A stretch of DNA of 64,000 bases from Streptomyces humidus (GCF_014649655.1 NZ_BMTL01000041.1:17604-81603); one strand, 5' to 3'. Numbered from the stretch's first letter, positions 8,704-17,495 are shown. The notes: a model not told the origin generated them from the sequence alone. Made by a program: numbers and translations.

Positions 8704-8974
8704 ATTCGGCGCACGGGCCAATTACTGCTCGGCTATTCCTGCTCGGCGATTTCTCCACGACAGGTTTCCCGAGTTCTTCTGCCCGGATTCTCAGCGGCTA
8801 AACACAGATGATTCCGGGCGCGTCACACGTGCGTGACGTATTGCACAAGCGCAGCATTATGCACCTTTTGACCGGTGCAAATAAGGTCAATTCGACCAAG
8901 CGCCCCAGCCGTATCACGGAATCACCACGGCCTCTCCATGCTTTTTTGAATTTCGCTGGGTAAGTTCGATCCGC
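8704..8974 (+). promoter_or_regulatory. ectABCD upstream regulatory region
   Basis: These 271 bases carry no gene and are AT-rich for this genome. They hold an 18-base near-palindrome, CGTCACACGTGCGTGACG (8821-8838); its outer halves GTCAC-6-GTGAC resemble one half of a GlnR box, and GlnR control of ectABCD is known in Streptomyces. Further on are TGCACC-8-GGTGCA (about 8860-8879) and GGTC-5-GACC, both small inverted repeats. I cannot place the transcription start with confidence. Confidence 0.5.
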
Positions 8975-9481
8975 ATGACCGCCGCACAAGCAGACCTGTG
9001 TATCGACCGTCCGTCGGTGGCGGACGGAGCCGCGCTATGGCGTATCGCCAAGGAATCCGGGACCCTCGATCTGAACTCCTCCTACAGCTATCTGCTGTGG
9101 TGCCGTGACTTCGCCGCGACCTCGGCGGTGGCACGGGCGGAGGACGGCGAGCCGGTCGGGTTCGTCACGGGGTACGTCCGGCCGGAGGACCCGCACACCC
9201 TGCTCGTCTGGCAGGTCGCCGTCGACTCCGCGTACCGCGGCCGCGGTCTCGCCGCCGCACTGCTCGACGGGCTGACCGCGCGGCTCGCCGCCGAGCGCCC
9301 GCTCACCGCCGTCGAGACCACGATCACTCCGGGCAACACCGCCTCCGAGCGGCTGTTCGCCTCGTACGCCGAGCGGCACGGAGCCGCCGTCGACCGCGAG
9401 GTGCTGTTCGACGCCGGGCTGTTCCCCGACGGCCCGCACGACCCCGAGGTCCTGTACCGCATCGGCCCGCTCGTCCTCTGA
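8975..9481 (+). CDS. ectA: L-2,4-diaminobutyrate acetyltransferase
   Basis: This 168-residue GNAT protein catalyses acetyl-CoA-dependent N-gamma-acetylation of L-2,4-diaminobutyrate, the second step of ectoine synthesis. The EctA signature near residue 25 is LDLNSSYSYLLWCRDFA. The acetyl-CoA motif A is VDSAYRGRGLAAALLD near 85-100, followed by TTITPGNTASERLF. It is first in the operon ectA-ectB-ectC-ectD, with 57 bases of C-rich sequence before ectB. Confidence 0.98.
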   Translation: MTAAQADLCIDRPSVADGAALWRIAKESGTLDLNSSYSYLLWCRDFAATSAVARAEDGEPVGFVTGYVRPEDPHTLLVWQVAVDSAYRGRGLAAALLDGLTARLAAERPLTAVETTITPGNTASERLFASYAERHGAAVDREVLFDAGLFPDGPHDPEVLYRIGPLVL

Positions 9482-9538
9482 AACCCCCACACCCCCGGCC
9501 CACCCTCCCCGCCCCCACACCCCCAGGAGCTTTCCGTC

Positions 9539-10810
9539 GTGACCATCACCCAGCCCGACCTCAGCGTGTTCGAGACCCTCGAGTCCGAGGTGCGCAGCTA
9601 CTGCCGCGGCTGGCCCGCCGTCTTCGACCGCGCCCAGGGCAGCCTCATGTACGACGAGGACGGGCACCGCTACCTCGACTTCTTCGCCGGCGCCGGTTCT
9701 CTCAACTACGGCCACAACAACCCGGTGCTGAAACGGGCGCTGATCGACTACCTGATGCGGGACGGCGTCACGCACGGGCTCGACATGTCGACCGTCGCCA
9801 AGCGGACGTTCCTGCAGACCTTCCAGGACCTGGTGCTGCGCCCGCGCGACCTGCCCTACAAGGTCATGTTCCCGGGCCCGACCGGCACCAACGCCGTGGA
9901 GTCCGCACTGAAGCTGGCGCGCAAGGTGAAGGGCCGCGAGGCCATCGTGTCGTTCACCAACGCCTTCCACGGCATGTCGCTCGGCTCGCTCGCGGTCACC
10001 GGCAACGCCTTCAAGCGGGCCGGCGCCGGGGTCCCGCTCGTGCACGGCACGCCCATGCCCTTCGACAACTACTTCGACGGCCAGGTCCCCGACTTCCTGT
10101 GGTTCGAGCGGCTCCTGGAGGACCAGGGATCCGGCCTCAACAAGCCGGCGGCCGTCATCGTCGAGACCGTCCAGGGCGAGGGCGGCATCAACGCCGCCCG
10201 TCCGGAGTGGCTGCGGGCGCTCAAGGAGCTGTGCGAGCGCCAGGACATGCTGCTGATCGTGGACGACATCCAGATGGGGTGCGGCCGCACCGGGGCCTTC
10301 TTCTCCTTCGAGGAGGCCGGCATCGTCCCGGACATCGTCACCGTGTCCAAGTCCATCAGCGGCTACGGACTGCCCATGTCGCTCTGCCTGTTCAGGCCGG
10401 AGCTGGACGTGTGGGAGCCGGGCGAGCACAACGGCACCTTCCGCGGCAACAACCCGGCCTTCGTCACCGCCACCGCGGCCCTGGAGACCTACTGGGCCGA
10501 CGGGTCCGCGATGGAGAAGCAGACCCGCACCCGCGGCGAGCAGGTCGAGCAGGGGCTGATCTCGATCACCGAGGAGAACCTCGCCGACGTCAAGGAGTAC
10601 CGGGGCCGCGGTCTCGTGTGGGGCCTGGAGTTCCACGAGAAGGCGCGGGCCGGGCGGATCGCCAAGCGGGCTTTCGAGCTCGGTCTGCTGATCGAGACGT
10701 CCGGCCCTGAGAGCGAGGTCGTCAAACTGCTGCCGGCCCTGACCGTCTCCCCCGAGGAACTGGACGAGGGCCTGAGCATCCTCGCCCGCGCCGTGCGCGA
10801 GACCCTCTGA
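9539..10810 (+). CDS. ectB: Diaminobutyrate-2-oxoglutarate transaminase
   Basis: A 423-residue class III aminotransferase that converts aspartate semialdehyde plus glutamate to diaminobutyrate, the first committed step of ectoine synthesis. It shows DFFAGAGSLNYGHNNP near residue 45, the PLP-phosphate region PTGTNAVESALKLAR near 115, the cofactor Asp in LLIVDDIQMGCGRTG near 240, and the lysine in VSKSISGYGLPMS near 270. It starts at GTG after CAGGAG. Length and motifs match the family throughout. Confidence 0.98.
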   Translation: MTITQPDLSVFETLESEVRSYCRGWPAVFDRAQGSLMYDEDGHRYLDFFAGAGSLNYGHNNPVLKRALIDYLMRDGVTHGLDMSTVAKRTFLQTFQDLVLRPRDLPYKVMFPGPTGTNAVESALKLARKVKGREAIVSFTNAFHGMSLGSLAVTGNAFKRAGAGVPLVHGTPMPFDNYFDGQVPDFLWFERLLEDQGSGLNKPAAVIVETVQGEGGINAARPEWLRALKELCERQDMLLIVDDIQMGCGRTGAFFSFEEAGIVPDIVTVSKSISGYGLPMSLCLFRPELDVWEPGEHNGTFRGNNPAFVTATAALETYWADGSAMEKQTRTRGEQVEQGLISITEENLADVKEYRGRGLVWGLEFHEKARAGRIAKRAFELGLLIETSGPESEVVKLLPALTVSPEELDEGLSILARAVRETL

Positions 10811-10821
10811 CGCCCGCACGG

Positions 10822-10863
10822 CACGTCACCCTCCCCACGTCACCCAGCCCACGTCACCTATCC
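10822..10863. repeat. Three 14-bp tandem repeats between ectB and ectC
   Basis: CACGTCACC recurs at 10822, 10836 and 10850, an exact 14-base period, with the intervening five bases varying. The array fills most of the 71-base ectB-ectC gap just before the ectC ribosome site (CCAGGAGG). It may be a replication-slippage product or a site for a regulator or RNA-binding protein. Confidence 0.8.
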
Positions 10864-10881
10864 AGGAGGCATCGCACCACC

Positions 10882-11286
10882 GTGATCGTCCGTTCGTTCG
10901 AAGAGATCGAGGGCACCGACCGCCATGTGCGGGCGGCGTCCGGCACCTGGGAGAGCAAGCGCATCGTCCTGGCCCGGGAACGGGTCGGATTCTCGCTGCA
11001 CGAAACGATTCTGTACGCGGGCACCGAGACGTCGATGCACTACGCGAACCACGTCGAGGCCGTCGTCTGCGTGGCGGGCGAGGCCGAGCTGACCGACCAC
11101 GAGTCCGGGCTGACGCACACCATCACGCCCGGAACCATGTACCTCCTCGACGGGCACGAGCGGCACACGCTGCGCGTCAAGGAGGACTTCCGCTGCCTCT
11201 GCGTGTTCAACCCGCCCGTGACCGGGCGGGAGGACCACGACGAGAACGGCGTCTACCCCCTGCTGACCGAGCCCGAGGAGGTGTGA
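10882..11286 (+). CDS. ectC: Ectoine synthase
   Basis: A 134-residue cupin that cyclises N-gamma-acetyl-diaminobutyrate to ectoine. It begins MIVRSFEEIEGTDRHV, has the typical LHETILYAGTETSMHYANH segment near residue 45-60, and ends with the cupin segment MYLLDGHERHTLR followed by CVFNPPVTGREDHDENG. The GTG start follows GGAGG by about 11 bases. The stop overlaps the ectD GTG (GTGA), so translation of the two is coupled. Confidence 0.98.
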   Translation: MIVRSFEEIEGTDRHVRAASGTWESKRIVLARERVGFSLHETILYAGTETSMHYANHVEAVVCVAGEAELTDHESGLTHTITPGTMYLLDGHERHTLRVKEDFRCLCVFNPPVTGREDHDENGVYPLLTEPEEV

Positions 11287-12179
11287 GCATCGTGACCACC
11301 CTGACCGATCTCTACCCGACCCGTGGCACCACCGAGGTGTCCGTCCCCCGTCAGGACCCCGTCGTCTGGGGCTCACCCGACGCCCCCGGCCCGATCCCGG
11401 CCGCCGACCTGCGGACGTACGAGCGCGACGGCTTCCTGGCCGTCGACCGGCTGATCGGCGACGACGAGGTCACCGTCTGCCGGCGGGAGCTCGAGAGGCT
11501 CGTCGCGGACCCGGAGATCCGGGAGGACGAGCGCTCGATCGTCGAGCCGCGGTCCAAGGAGATCCGGTCCGTCTTCGAGGTGCACAGGCTGAGCCCGGTG
11601 TTCGCGGCCCTGGTGCGCGACGAAAGGGTCGTCGGACGGGCCCGGCAGATCCTCGGCTCGGACGTCTACGTCCACCAGTCGCGGATCAACGTCAAGCCGG
11701 GATTCGGGGCCGGCGGCTTCTACTGGCACTCAGACTTCGAGACCTGGCACGCCGAGGACGGCCTGCCGAACATGCGGACGGTGTCCGTCTCGATCGCGCT
11801 GACCGACAACCTCGACACCAACGGCGGCCTGATGATCATGCCGGGCTCGCACCGGACGTTCCTCGGCTGCGCCGGCGCCACGCCGAAGGACAACTACAAG
11901 AAGTCGCTGCAGATGCAGGACGCGGGCACGCCGTCGGACGAGGCGCTCACCGCCATGGCCGGTGACCACGGCATCAGGCTGTTCACGGGCAAGGCCGGTT
12001 CGGCGACCTGGTTCGACTGCAACGCCATGCACGGGTCCGGCGACAACATCACGCCCTTCCCGCGCAGCAACGTGTTCATCGTGTTCAACAGCGTGGAGAA
12101 CACGGCCGTGGAGCCGTTCGCCGCGCCGGTCCGCCGCCCGGAGTTCATCGGCGCCCGGGACTTCACGCCGGTGAGGTGA
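11283..12179 (+). CDS. ectD: Ectoine 5-hydroxylase
   Basis: A 298-residue Fe(II)/2-oxoglutarate dioxygenase that makes 5-hydroxyectoine. The iron facial triad can be placed as the His and Asp in FYWHSDFETWHAEDG near residue 145 and the distal His in NAMHGSGDN near 250. The EctD consensus around the first His is intact. The first GTG overlaps the ectC stop; a second GTG three codons later would give MTTLTDLY and cannot be excluded. The operon ends here at a strong terminator. Confidence 0.98.
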   Translation: MSIVTTLTDLYPTRGTTEVSVPRQDPVVWGSPDAPGPIPAADLRTYERDGFLAVDRLIGDDEVTVCRRELERLVADPEIREDERSIVEPRSKEIRSVFEVHRLSPVFAALVRDERVVGRARQILGSDVYVHQSRINVKPGFGAGGFYWHSDFETWHAEDGLPNMRTVSVSIALTDNLDTNGGLMIMPGSHRTFLGCAGATPKDNYKKSLQMQDAGTPSDEALTAMAGDHGIRLFTGKAGSATWFDCNAMHGSGDNITPFPRSNVFIVFNSVENTAVEPFAAPVRRPEFIGARDFTPVR

Positions 12180-12205
12180 CCGCCCGCGTACGCGTCCCGC
12201 CGCAA

Positions 12206-12278
12206 GGGACGGCGACGAGGCCCGCGGCTCGCCCACCCGGCCGGGTGGGCGAGCCGCGGGCCTCGTCGGGACCGTCCC
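12206..12278. terminator. Bidirectional terminator between ectD and the convergent aminotransferase gene
   Basis: A perfect 28-bp inverted repeat with no spacer (12213-12240 against 12241-12268, centred on CCACCCGG/CCGGGTGG) is extended by a further 7 bp (GGGACGG/CCGTCCC) past a 3-base bulge. It lies exactly between two convergent genes. There is no T-run, as is usual for actinobacterial hairpin terminators. Confidence 0.9.
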
Positions 12279-12285
12279 GTGGAGG

Positions 12286-13338
12286 TCAGCCGGCCAGGAC
12301 GTCCAGCAGCCGGTCGACGTCGGCCGGCGTGTTGTACAGGTGGAAGGCGGCGCGCAGACTGCCGGACCGGGCGGAGACCTGGACGCCCGCGTCGGCCAGC
12401 TCGCCCTGGCGGAAGCCCAGTCCGGGCACGGAGACGATCGCGGAGCCGGGCGCGGGGAGGGGCTCGCGGCCGAGTGCGGCGAGCCCGGCGCGGAAGCGGT
12501 CGGCGAGGGCGAGATCGTGGGCGCCGATCGCCGTCACGCCGAGCTCCTCGATCAGTTCGAGGGAGCGGCGCAGTCCGGCGTAGCTGAACAGGGCGGGTGA
12601 GAGGTCGAACCGCTGTGCGGAGCGGGCGAGTTCGGCCACCGGCCCGTAGCAGCTGTCCCAGGGCTCCTGGCCGGCGACCCATCCCGCGAGGATCGGCGAC
12701 AGCCCGCCGAAGTCCTCCGGGACGACGAGGAAGGCCGCGCCGTGCGGGCCGAGCAGCCACTTGTACGAGACGGCGGCCGAGAAGTCGTGGACGCCGGCGT
12801 CCGTCGGCAGCCAGCCCGCGGACTGCGAGAAGTCGACGTAGGTGCGCGCACCGTGCGCGCGAGCCGCCTCCCGCAGGGCGGGCAGGTCGACGATCCGCCC
12901 GTCGGCGGACTGGGCGGCGCTGACGGCGACCAGGGCGGTGCCGGGACGGACGGACTCGACGATCCGCTCCAGCGGGACGGCGCGCACCTTGAGGTCGCCG
13001 CGGACGTGGAACGGGTTGAGGACGGAGGTGAAGTCGCCCTCGGCGGTGAGCACTTCCGCCCCCGCGGGGAGCGAGGCGGCGATCAGGCCGGTGTGCGCGG
13101 CGACCGAGGCGCCCAGGGCCACCCTGGTGACCGGGACGCCGGCCAGCCGGGCGTACGCGGCCCGGCAGGCCTCCACGTCCTCGTACAGCGAAGTCAGCGA
13201 CCTGCCCTCGGCCCGCAGCAGCACGGCCTCGTGCAGGGCGGCGACGGCTCGGGCGGGCAGCAGGCCGTTGCTCGCGGTGTTCAGGTAGGTGGTCTTCGGG
13301 GTGAACTCGGCCCTGACGAGGTTCTCGAAGGTGTCCAT
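12286..13338 (-). CDS. PLP-dependent aminotransferase class V family protein
   Basis: A 350-residue fold-type I PLP enzyme similar to the cysteine desulfurase/isopenicillin epimerase group. It begins FENLVRAEFTPKTTYLNTASNG, has the cofactor Asp region TYVDFSQSAGWLPTD near residue 190 and the lysine in FSAAVSYKWLLGPHG near 215. The C-terminus is GSLRAAFHLYNTPADVDRLL. The ATG giving MDTFEN has a GGGAG site just upstream and fits the family start better than a GTG 32 codons earlier. It converges on ectD. The substrate is unknown; nothing shows a role in ectoine metabolism. Confidence 0.85.
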   Translation of the reverse strand: MDTFENLVRAEFTPKTTYLNTASNGLLPARAVAALHEAVLLRAEGRSLTSLYEDVEACRAAYARLAGVPVTRVALGASVAAHTGLIAASLPAGAEVLTAEGDFTSVLNPFHVRGDLKVRAVPLERIVESVRPGTALVAVSAAQSADGRIVDLPALREAARAHGARTYVDFSQSAGWLPTDAGVHDFSAAVSYKWLLGPHGAAFLVVPEDFGGLSPILAGWVAGQEPWDSCYGPVAELARSAQRFDLSPALFSYAGLRRSLELIEELGVTAIGAHDLALADRFRAGLAALGREPLPAPGSAIVSVPGLGFRQGELADAGVQVSARSGSLRAAFHLYNTPADVDRLLDVLAG

Positions 13339-13533
13339 GTCTCCCACTGTGGGCCCCGCGGAACCCCCCGTCCATTGCCGATTGTTGCGCGATTCTCCTA
13401 AGCAACGCTTATATATCGGCTCTGAGCTGCGCATTCACCGCCGGGACTGGGAGGCGACGCCTTCACCCGGGACGGGGAGGCACGCCTTCCCCGGTGCGAC
13501 GCCTTCACCGGCGGCTCGCCACCCGCCGCCCGC
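13339..13533. other. Intergenic region between divergently read upstream genes, possible Lrp-type site
   Basis: Just upstream of the aminotransferase start, 13375-13410 contains ATTGCCGATTG, TTGCGCGATT and AAGCAACGC, half-sites like those bound by Lrp/AsnC regulators, next to TATATA. Further on, GACGCCTTCACC occurs at both ends of a G-rich stretch (about 13455 and 13499). No gene is seen. Confidence 0.35.
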
Positions 13534-14250
13534 TCACTGCTGGGGGACCGCGCACCCGTCCGGGCCGCAGGCCTGCGCGCCGCCGTCGTCGATCAGCTTC
13601 AACGGGGAGCGGTCGCCCCAGGCCCGGGTCAGGGCCTGGGCGAAGACCTCGGCGGGCTGGGCGCCGGAGACGCCGTAGGCGCGGTCGAGGACGAAGAAGG
13701 GCACGCCGTTCGCACCGAGCTCGGCGGCCTCGCGCTCGTCGGCGCGGACCTCGTCGGCGTAGGCCGCCGGGTCGGCGAGGACGGTCCGGGCGGCCTCGGC
13801 GTCCAGTCCCGCCTCCGCCGCGAGCTGCACGAGGCGCTCCTCGCCCTCGGTGAACAGCGACCGTTCCTCGGCGAAGTTCGCCCGGTACAGGATCTGGATC
13901 AGTTCGTCCTGGCGGCCCTGCTCCTTGGCGAAGTGCAGCAGCCGGTGCATGTCGAAGGTGCTGCCGTGGTCACGGCCGCGGGTGCGGTAGTCGAGGCCCT
14001 CGGCGGCGGCCTGCGCGCCCAGGTTCTCCTCACCGGCCTGCGCCTGCGCCTCGCTCATGCCGTACTTCCGGGTCAGCATCGTCAGGACGGGCTGGACGTC
14101 GTCCTTGGCGCGGCCCGGGTCCAGCTCGAAGGAACGGTGGACCACCTCGACCTGCTCGCGGTGCGGGAAGGCCGCCAGCGCCTTCTCGAAGCGGGCCTTG
14201 CCCACGTAGCACCAGGGGCAGGCGATGTCGCTCCAGATCTCGACGCGCAT
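13534..14250 (-). CDS. DsbA-family oxidoreductase (FrnE-like)
   Basis: A 238-residue cytoplasmic thioredoxin-fold protein. It starts MRVEIWSDIACPWCYVGK, with the active-site CPWC at residues 11-14, then an inserted helical domain containing RRDHGSTFDMHRLLHFAK-like sequence, and ends with GVPFFVLDRAYGVSGAQP, which carries the cis-proline VPFF. This is the FrnE/polyketide-associated DsbA group. It has no signal peptide, so a role in periplasmic disulfide formation is unlikely. The final residues contain an extra CGPDGC pair. I placed the start at the ATG matching the family, not at an upstream ATG. Confidence 0.92.
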   Translation of the reverse strand: MRVEIWSDIACPWCYVGKARFEKALAAFPHREQVEVVHRSFELDPGRAKDDVQPVLTMLTRKYGMSEAQAQAGEENLGAQAAAEGLDYRTRGRDHGSTFDMHRLLHFAKEQGRQDELIQILYRANFAEERSLFTEGEERLVQLAAEAGLDAEAARTVLADPAAYADEVRADEREAAELGANGVPFFVLDRAYGVSGAQPAEVFAQALTRAWGDRSPLKLIDDGGAQACGPDGCAVPQQ

Positions 14251-14387
14251 GTCTCGGCTCTCTCCAGGTCGTACCGGTGACGCGGAGCATCCCTCCGCCG
14301 AGTGCATGAACGTTCAATCAGCTCGTTTCATTCCCCGGGAGCCCCGGCCGCCGCGTACCCCAGCCGGAGGCGGCGGCCGCCCTCGGA

Positions 14388-14996
14388 TCAGCTGCCGTCT
14401 CTCAGGTCGTCCGGCCAGTCCGGCCGGAACTCCAGGTGGTCGTAGGTCACGACGCACCCCTCCCCCATCGGCGACTGCGTCATGAAGCCGACCAGGGCCG
14501 CGCCGGTCTCCTTCTCCTCGCCCAGCGTGAACAGCCGGACGAAGGTCCAGCGTCTGCCGTCCCGGGAGGCGTGGAAGGCGAAGGCGCGGCCGGTCCGGCT
14601 CACCCGGAGCCAGACGGAACTCCCCTGCACGGTGAAGGAGTTGGCGTCGTCGGAGTGCCCCCGGGTGACCACCGTGCAGACGGTGGCCACGTCCGGGGAG
14701 TACTCCAGACAGAGCTTGGCCCAGGCCCGTTCGCCGACCTGGACGTACAGCGCCCCCGCGTCGAAAGCCCAGTTGAACCCCACGGTGACCCGTGCGATCA
14801 GCTGGAAGTCGCCCTCCGGCGCCCCCAGCAGGCGGGGGGCGTCGGCGGCGGGTTCCACCCCGTCCCCGGTGGGCGGCACGAACCGGTCCTGCCGGGCTCC
14901 GGCCCACCCGGTGAGCACGCCGTCCTCGTGGGTCCAGTGCCCGTCGGGACCGTAGGTGCGCAAGGGGAAGGGCAGTTCGGGAAGCGAGACGTCCAT
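14388..14996 (-). CDS. DUF1349 domain-containing protein
   Basis: A 202-residue protein with the beta-sandwich pattern of DUF1349 (regulation of enolase 1-like): DFQLIARVTVGFNWAFDAGALYVQVGE in the middle, WAKLCLEYSP, then VTRGHSDDANSF and WLRVSRTGRAFAFHAS. Such proteins resemble concanavalin-like lectin folds and have no established reaction. There is no signal peptide. It follows the semialdehyde dehydrogenase on the same strand with only a 36-base gap, so co-transcription is likely, but a role in sugar-acid metabolism is only inferred. Confidence 0.88.
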   Translation of the reverse strand: MDVSLPELPFPLRTYGPDGHWTHEDGVLTGWAGARQDRFVPPTGDGVEPAADAPRLLGAPEGDFQLIARVTVGFNWAFDAGALYVQVGERAWAKLCLEYSPDVATVCTVVTRGHSDDANSFTVQGSSVWLRVSRTGRAFAFHASRDGRRWTFVRLFTLGEEKETGAALVGFMTQSPMGEGCVVTYDHLEFRPDWPDDLRDGS

Positions 14997-15032
14997 GGCC
15001 CGATTATCGGGGTGGGGCGGGAGCGCTGCGCG

Positions 15033-16598
15033 CTATCGCTCCAGACGCCCGTTGAACCTCCGGGGCAGCCCCAGCTCGTTCTCGTCCCGGAGTTCCACCG
15101 GGAGGAGCGCGGCGGGGGTGTTCTGGTAGGCGACGGGCCGCAGCCAGCGCTCGATCGCCGTGCCGCCCACCGAGGTGGAGGTCGACGTCGTGGCCGGGTA
15201 GGGCCCCCCGTGGTGCTGGGCCGGCGCGACGGCGACGCCCGTGGGCCAGCCGTTCACCAGCACCCGCCCGGCGAGCGGCGTCAGCTCGGCGAGGATCTCC
15301 CCGCCGCGTCCCTCACCGGCCGCCTCGCCCTCGGAGAGCTGGACGGTGGCGGTCAGGTTGCCGGGCAGCCGGGACAGCACGGCCTTGACCTCGGCCTCGT
15401 CCTCGTAGCGGGCCACGACGGTCACCGGGCCGAAGCACTCCTCGAGGAGCAGGTCGTGCTCGCCCTCGGCGGCGAGCCGGGCCGCGGGCACGGTCAGGAA
15501 GCCCGCGCTGACGGTGTGCTCCCCGCCCGCGCCGGGCGTGACCGGCGACTCCACGTCGGCCAGCTCCGCGCGCTCGGCGACCCCGGCGATGAAGTTGTCC
15601 CGCATCCGGTGGTCGAGCAGCACGCCCGCGTCGGTGTCGCTCACCGCGTCCGTCAGCGACTTGACCAGCCCGTCGCCGGCCGCGCCGGAGGGCACCAGCA
15701 CCAGACCCGGCTTGACGCAGAACTGACCGACGCCGAGCGTCATCGACCCGGCGAGCCCGGTTCCGATGGCCTCGGCGCGCTCGGCGGCGGCCGCCTCGGT
15801 CACCACGACGGGGTTCAGCGAGCCCAGCTCACCGTGGAAGGGGATCGGCACGGGCCGCGCCGCCGCGGCGTCGAACAGGGCCCGGCCTCCGCGGATCGAG
15901 CCGGTGAAGCCGGCCGCGGCGACCAGCGGGTGCCTGATCAGCTCGACGCCCGCCTCGAAGCCGTGCACCAGACCCAGCACATCCGCCGGGATGCCGTGCT
16001 CGACGGCGGCGTTGCGCACCACCTTGGCGACCAGCTCGGACAGCCCGGGGTGGTCGGGATGGGACTTGACGACGACCGGGTTGCCGGCCGCCAGCGCGCT
16101 CGCGGTGTCGCCGCCCGCCACCGAGAAGGCGAAGGGGAAGTTCGACGCCGAGTACACGGCCACCACACCGAGCGGCACCTTGTAGCGGCGCAGGTCGGGG
16201 ATGGGCGGGGTGGCGGTGTCGTCGGGGTGGTTGACGACGACGTCGAGGAAGGAGCCCTCGTCGACGATGTCGGCGAACGCGCGCAGCTGGTAGCAGGTGC
16301 GGGCCAGCTCGCCGTTCAGACGGACCGGGCCGAGCGCGGTCTCCGCGTCGGCCACCTCGACGAGGGTGTCCTTGGCCGCCTGCAGCCGGTCGGCGGCGGA
16401 GCGCAGGAAGGCGGCGCGGACGGTACGGTCCGCGAGGGAGCCGCGCGCTTCGTGCGCGGCGCGGACGACGGCGTCGACCTCCTGGGCCGTGGCCTCCACC
16501 GCAACCTGTTCACGCTGCTTCCCGGTTCGGGGGTCGACACTCCAGACTGGTGCTGCTGCCACCGCGGGTCCCTCCACGTTTGGTACTGGCTCATCCAT
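15033..16598 (-). CDS. Aldehyde dehydrogenase, alpha-ketoglutaric semialdehyde dehydrogenase type
   Basis: A 521-residue NAD(P)-dependent aldehyde dehydrogenase. The cofactor region GVVAVYSASNFPFAFSVAG lies near residue 145, GNPVVVKSHPDHP follows, GFTGSIRGGRALFDAAAAR lies near 230, and the catalytic cysteine in VGQFCVKPGLVLVP is near residue 292. FGVVAVYSASNFPFAFS and SHPDHPGLS are typical of the KGSADH group that oxidises 2,5-dioxopentanoate to 2-oxoglutarate. This is the last step of oxidative uronate and non-phosphorylative pentose pathways, which fits kdgD, udh and the IlvD/DapA pair elsewhere in the window. An IclR regulator is divergent from it. Confidence 0.9.
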   Translation of the reverse strand: MDEPVPNVEGPAVAAAPVWSVDPRTGKQREQVAVEATAQEVDAVVRAAHEARGSLADRTVRAAFLRSAADRLQAAKDTLVEVADAETALGPVRLNGELARTCYQLRAFADIVDEGSFLDVVVNHPDDTATPPIPDLRRYKVPLGVVAVYSASNFPFAFSVAGGDTASALAAGNPVVVKSHPDHPGLSELVAKVVRNAAVEHGIPADVLGLVHGFEAGVELIRHPLVAAAGFTGSIRGGRALFDAAAARPVPIPFHGELGSLNPVVVTEAAAAERAEAIGTGLAGSMTLGVGQFCVKPGLVLVPSGAAGDGLVKSLTDAVSDTDAGVLLDHRMRDNFIAGVAERAELADVESPVTPGAGGEHTVSAGFLTVPAARLAAEGEHDLLLEECFGPVTVVARYEDEAEVKAVLSRLPGNLTATVQLSEGEAAGEGRGGEILAELTPLAGRVLVNGWPTGVAVAPAQHHGGPYPATTSTSTSVGGTAIERWLRPVAYQNTPAALLPVELRDENELGLPRRFNGRLER

Positions 16599-16685
16599 CA
16601 GGGTCGTTCGATATGCTGAACGGCGTCTCTGATGATGAATATGCTGTCGGAGCGTATTTCCCGTCGAACGAAGGGGTCAAGGGCG
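16599..16685. promoter_or_regulatory. Divergent control region, semialdehyde dehydrogenase / IclR
   Basis: The 87 bases between the two genes contain an inverted repeat GTTC-8-GAAC (16606-16621) and the octamer ATATGCTG twice (within 16611-16618 and 16639-16646). IclR proteins usually bind such sites next to their own gene. Read on the minus strand, the repeat GTTCAG...GAAC partly matches the GTTCAG...GGAC found upstream of kdgD. Confidence 0.5.
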
Positions 16686-17459
16686 ATGTCGGCTGGCGAG
16701 ACGGGGGGCGGAGCGCAGGTCAAGTCCGCGGTGCGGACGGTTGAGCTGCTGGAGTACTTCGCCGGCCGCCCGGGAATGCACTCCCTCGCGTCGGTCCAGG
16801 AGGCCGTCGGATATCCCAAGTCGAGTCTCTACATGCTGCTGCGCACGCTGGTGGAACTGGGCTGGGTGGAGACGGACGCGACGGGCACGCGGTACGGCAT
16901 CGGGGTGCGGGCGCTGCTCGTCGGCACCTCCTACATCGACGGCGACGAGGTGGTCGCGGCCGCCCGCCCCACCCTGGACCGGCTCTCGGACGACACCACC
17001 GAGACCATCCACCTGGCCCGGCTCGACGGCACCAACGTCGTCTACCTCGCCACCCGCCAGTCGCAGCACTACCTGCGCCCCTTCACCCGGGTCGGGCGCA
17101 GGCTGCCCGCGCACTCCACCTCCCTCGGCAAGGCGCTGCTGAGCACCTACTCCGACGAGCAGGTGCGCAAGATGCTGCCGGAGTCGCTGCCCGCGCTGAC
17201 GGAGCACACCATCACGGACCGGGAGAAGCTGATCGAGGAGCTGCACCAGATCCGCGACCAGGGCTTCTCGGTGGACCGCGAGGAGAACACGCTGGGCCTG
17301 CGCTGCTTCGGCGTGGCGATCCCCTACCGCACCCCGGCCAGGGACGCGATCAGCTGCTCGGTGCCGGTGGCCAGGCTCACCCCCGCGCACGAGCAGATGG
17401 TGAAGGACGCGCTCTTCGACGCGCGTGACCGGCTCACGCTGGCGACCCGGCGGCTGTGA
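16686..17459 (+). CDS. IclR family transcriptional regulator
   Basis: A 257-residue protein with an N-terminal winged helix-turn-helix (AVRTVELLEYFAGRP, then SLASVQEAVGYPKSSLYMLLRTLVE) and a C-terminal effector domain (RPTLDRLSDDTTETIHLARLDG, HSTSLGKALLS, DREENTLGLRCFGVAIPYR). I chose the ATG giving MSAGETGG because AAGGGG lies upstream and the length then fits the family; an ATG 18 codons earlier has no ribosome site. It is divergent from the semialdehyde dehydrogenase and most likely controls it and perhaps other sugar-acid genes such as kdgD. Confidence 0.92.
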   Translation: MSAGETGGGAQVKSAVRTVELLEYFAGRPGMHSLASVQEAVGYPKSSLYMLLRTLVELGWVETDATGTRYGIGVRALLVGTSYIDGDEVVAAARPTLDRLSDDTTETIHLARLDGTNVVYLATRQSQHYLRPFTRVGRRLPAHSTSLGKALLSTYSDEQVRKMLPESLPALTEHTITDREKLIEELHQIRDQGFSVDREENTLGLRCFGVAIPYRTPARDAISCSVPVARLTPAHEQMVKDALFDARDRLTLATRRL

Positions 17460-17495
17460 GGCCCGGGGCGCGGGAGGGGACGTGGGCTCCGGTTC

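Noticed and set aside
16632..16685. Longer IclR N-terminus from the ATG at 16632
   Set aside because: It has no ribosome site and would translate the divergent control region; the ATG at 16686 gives the usual family length.
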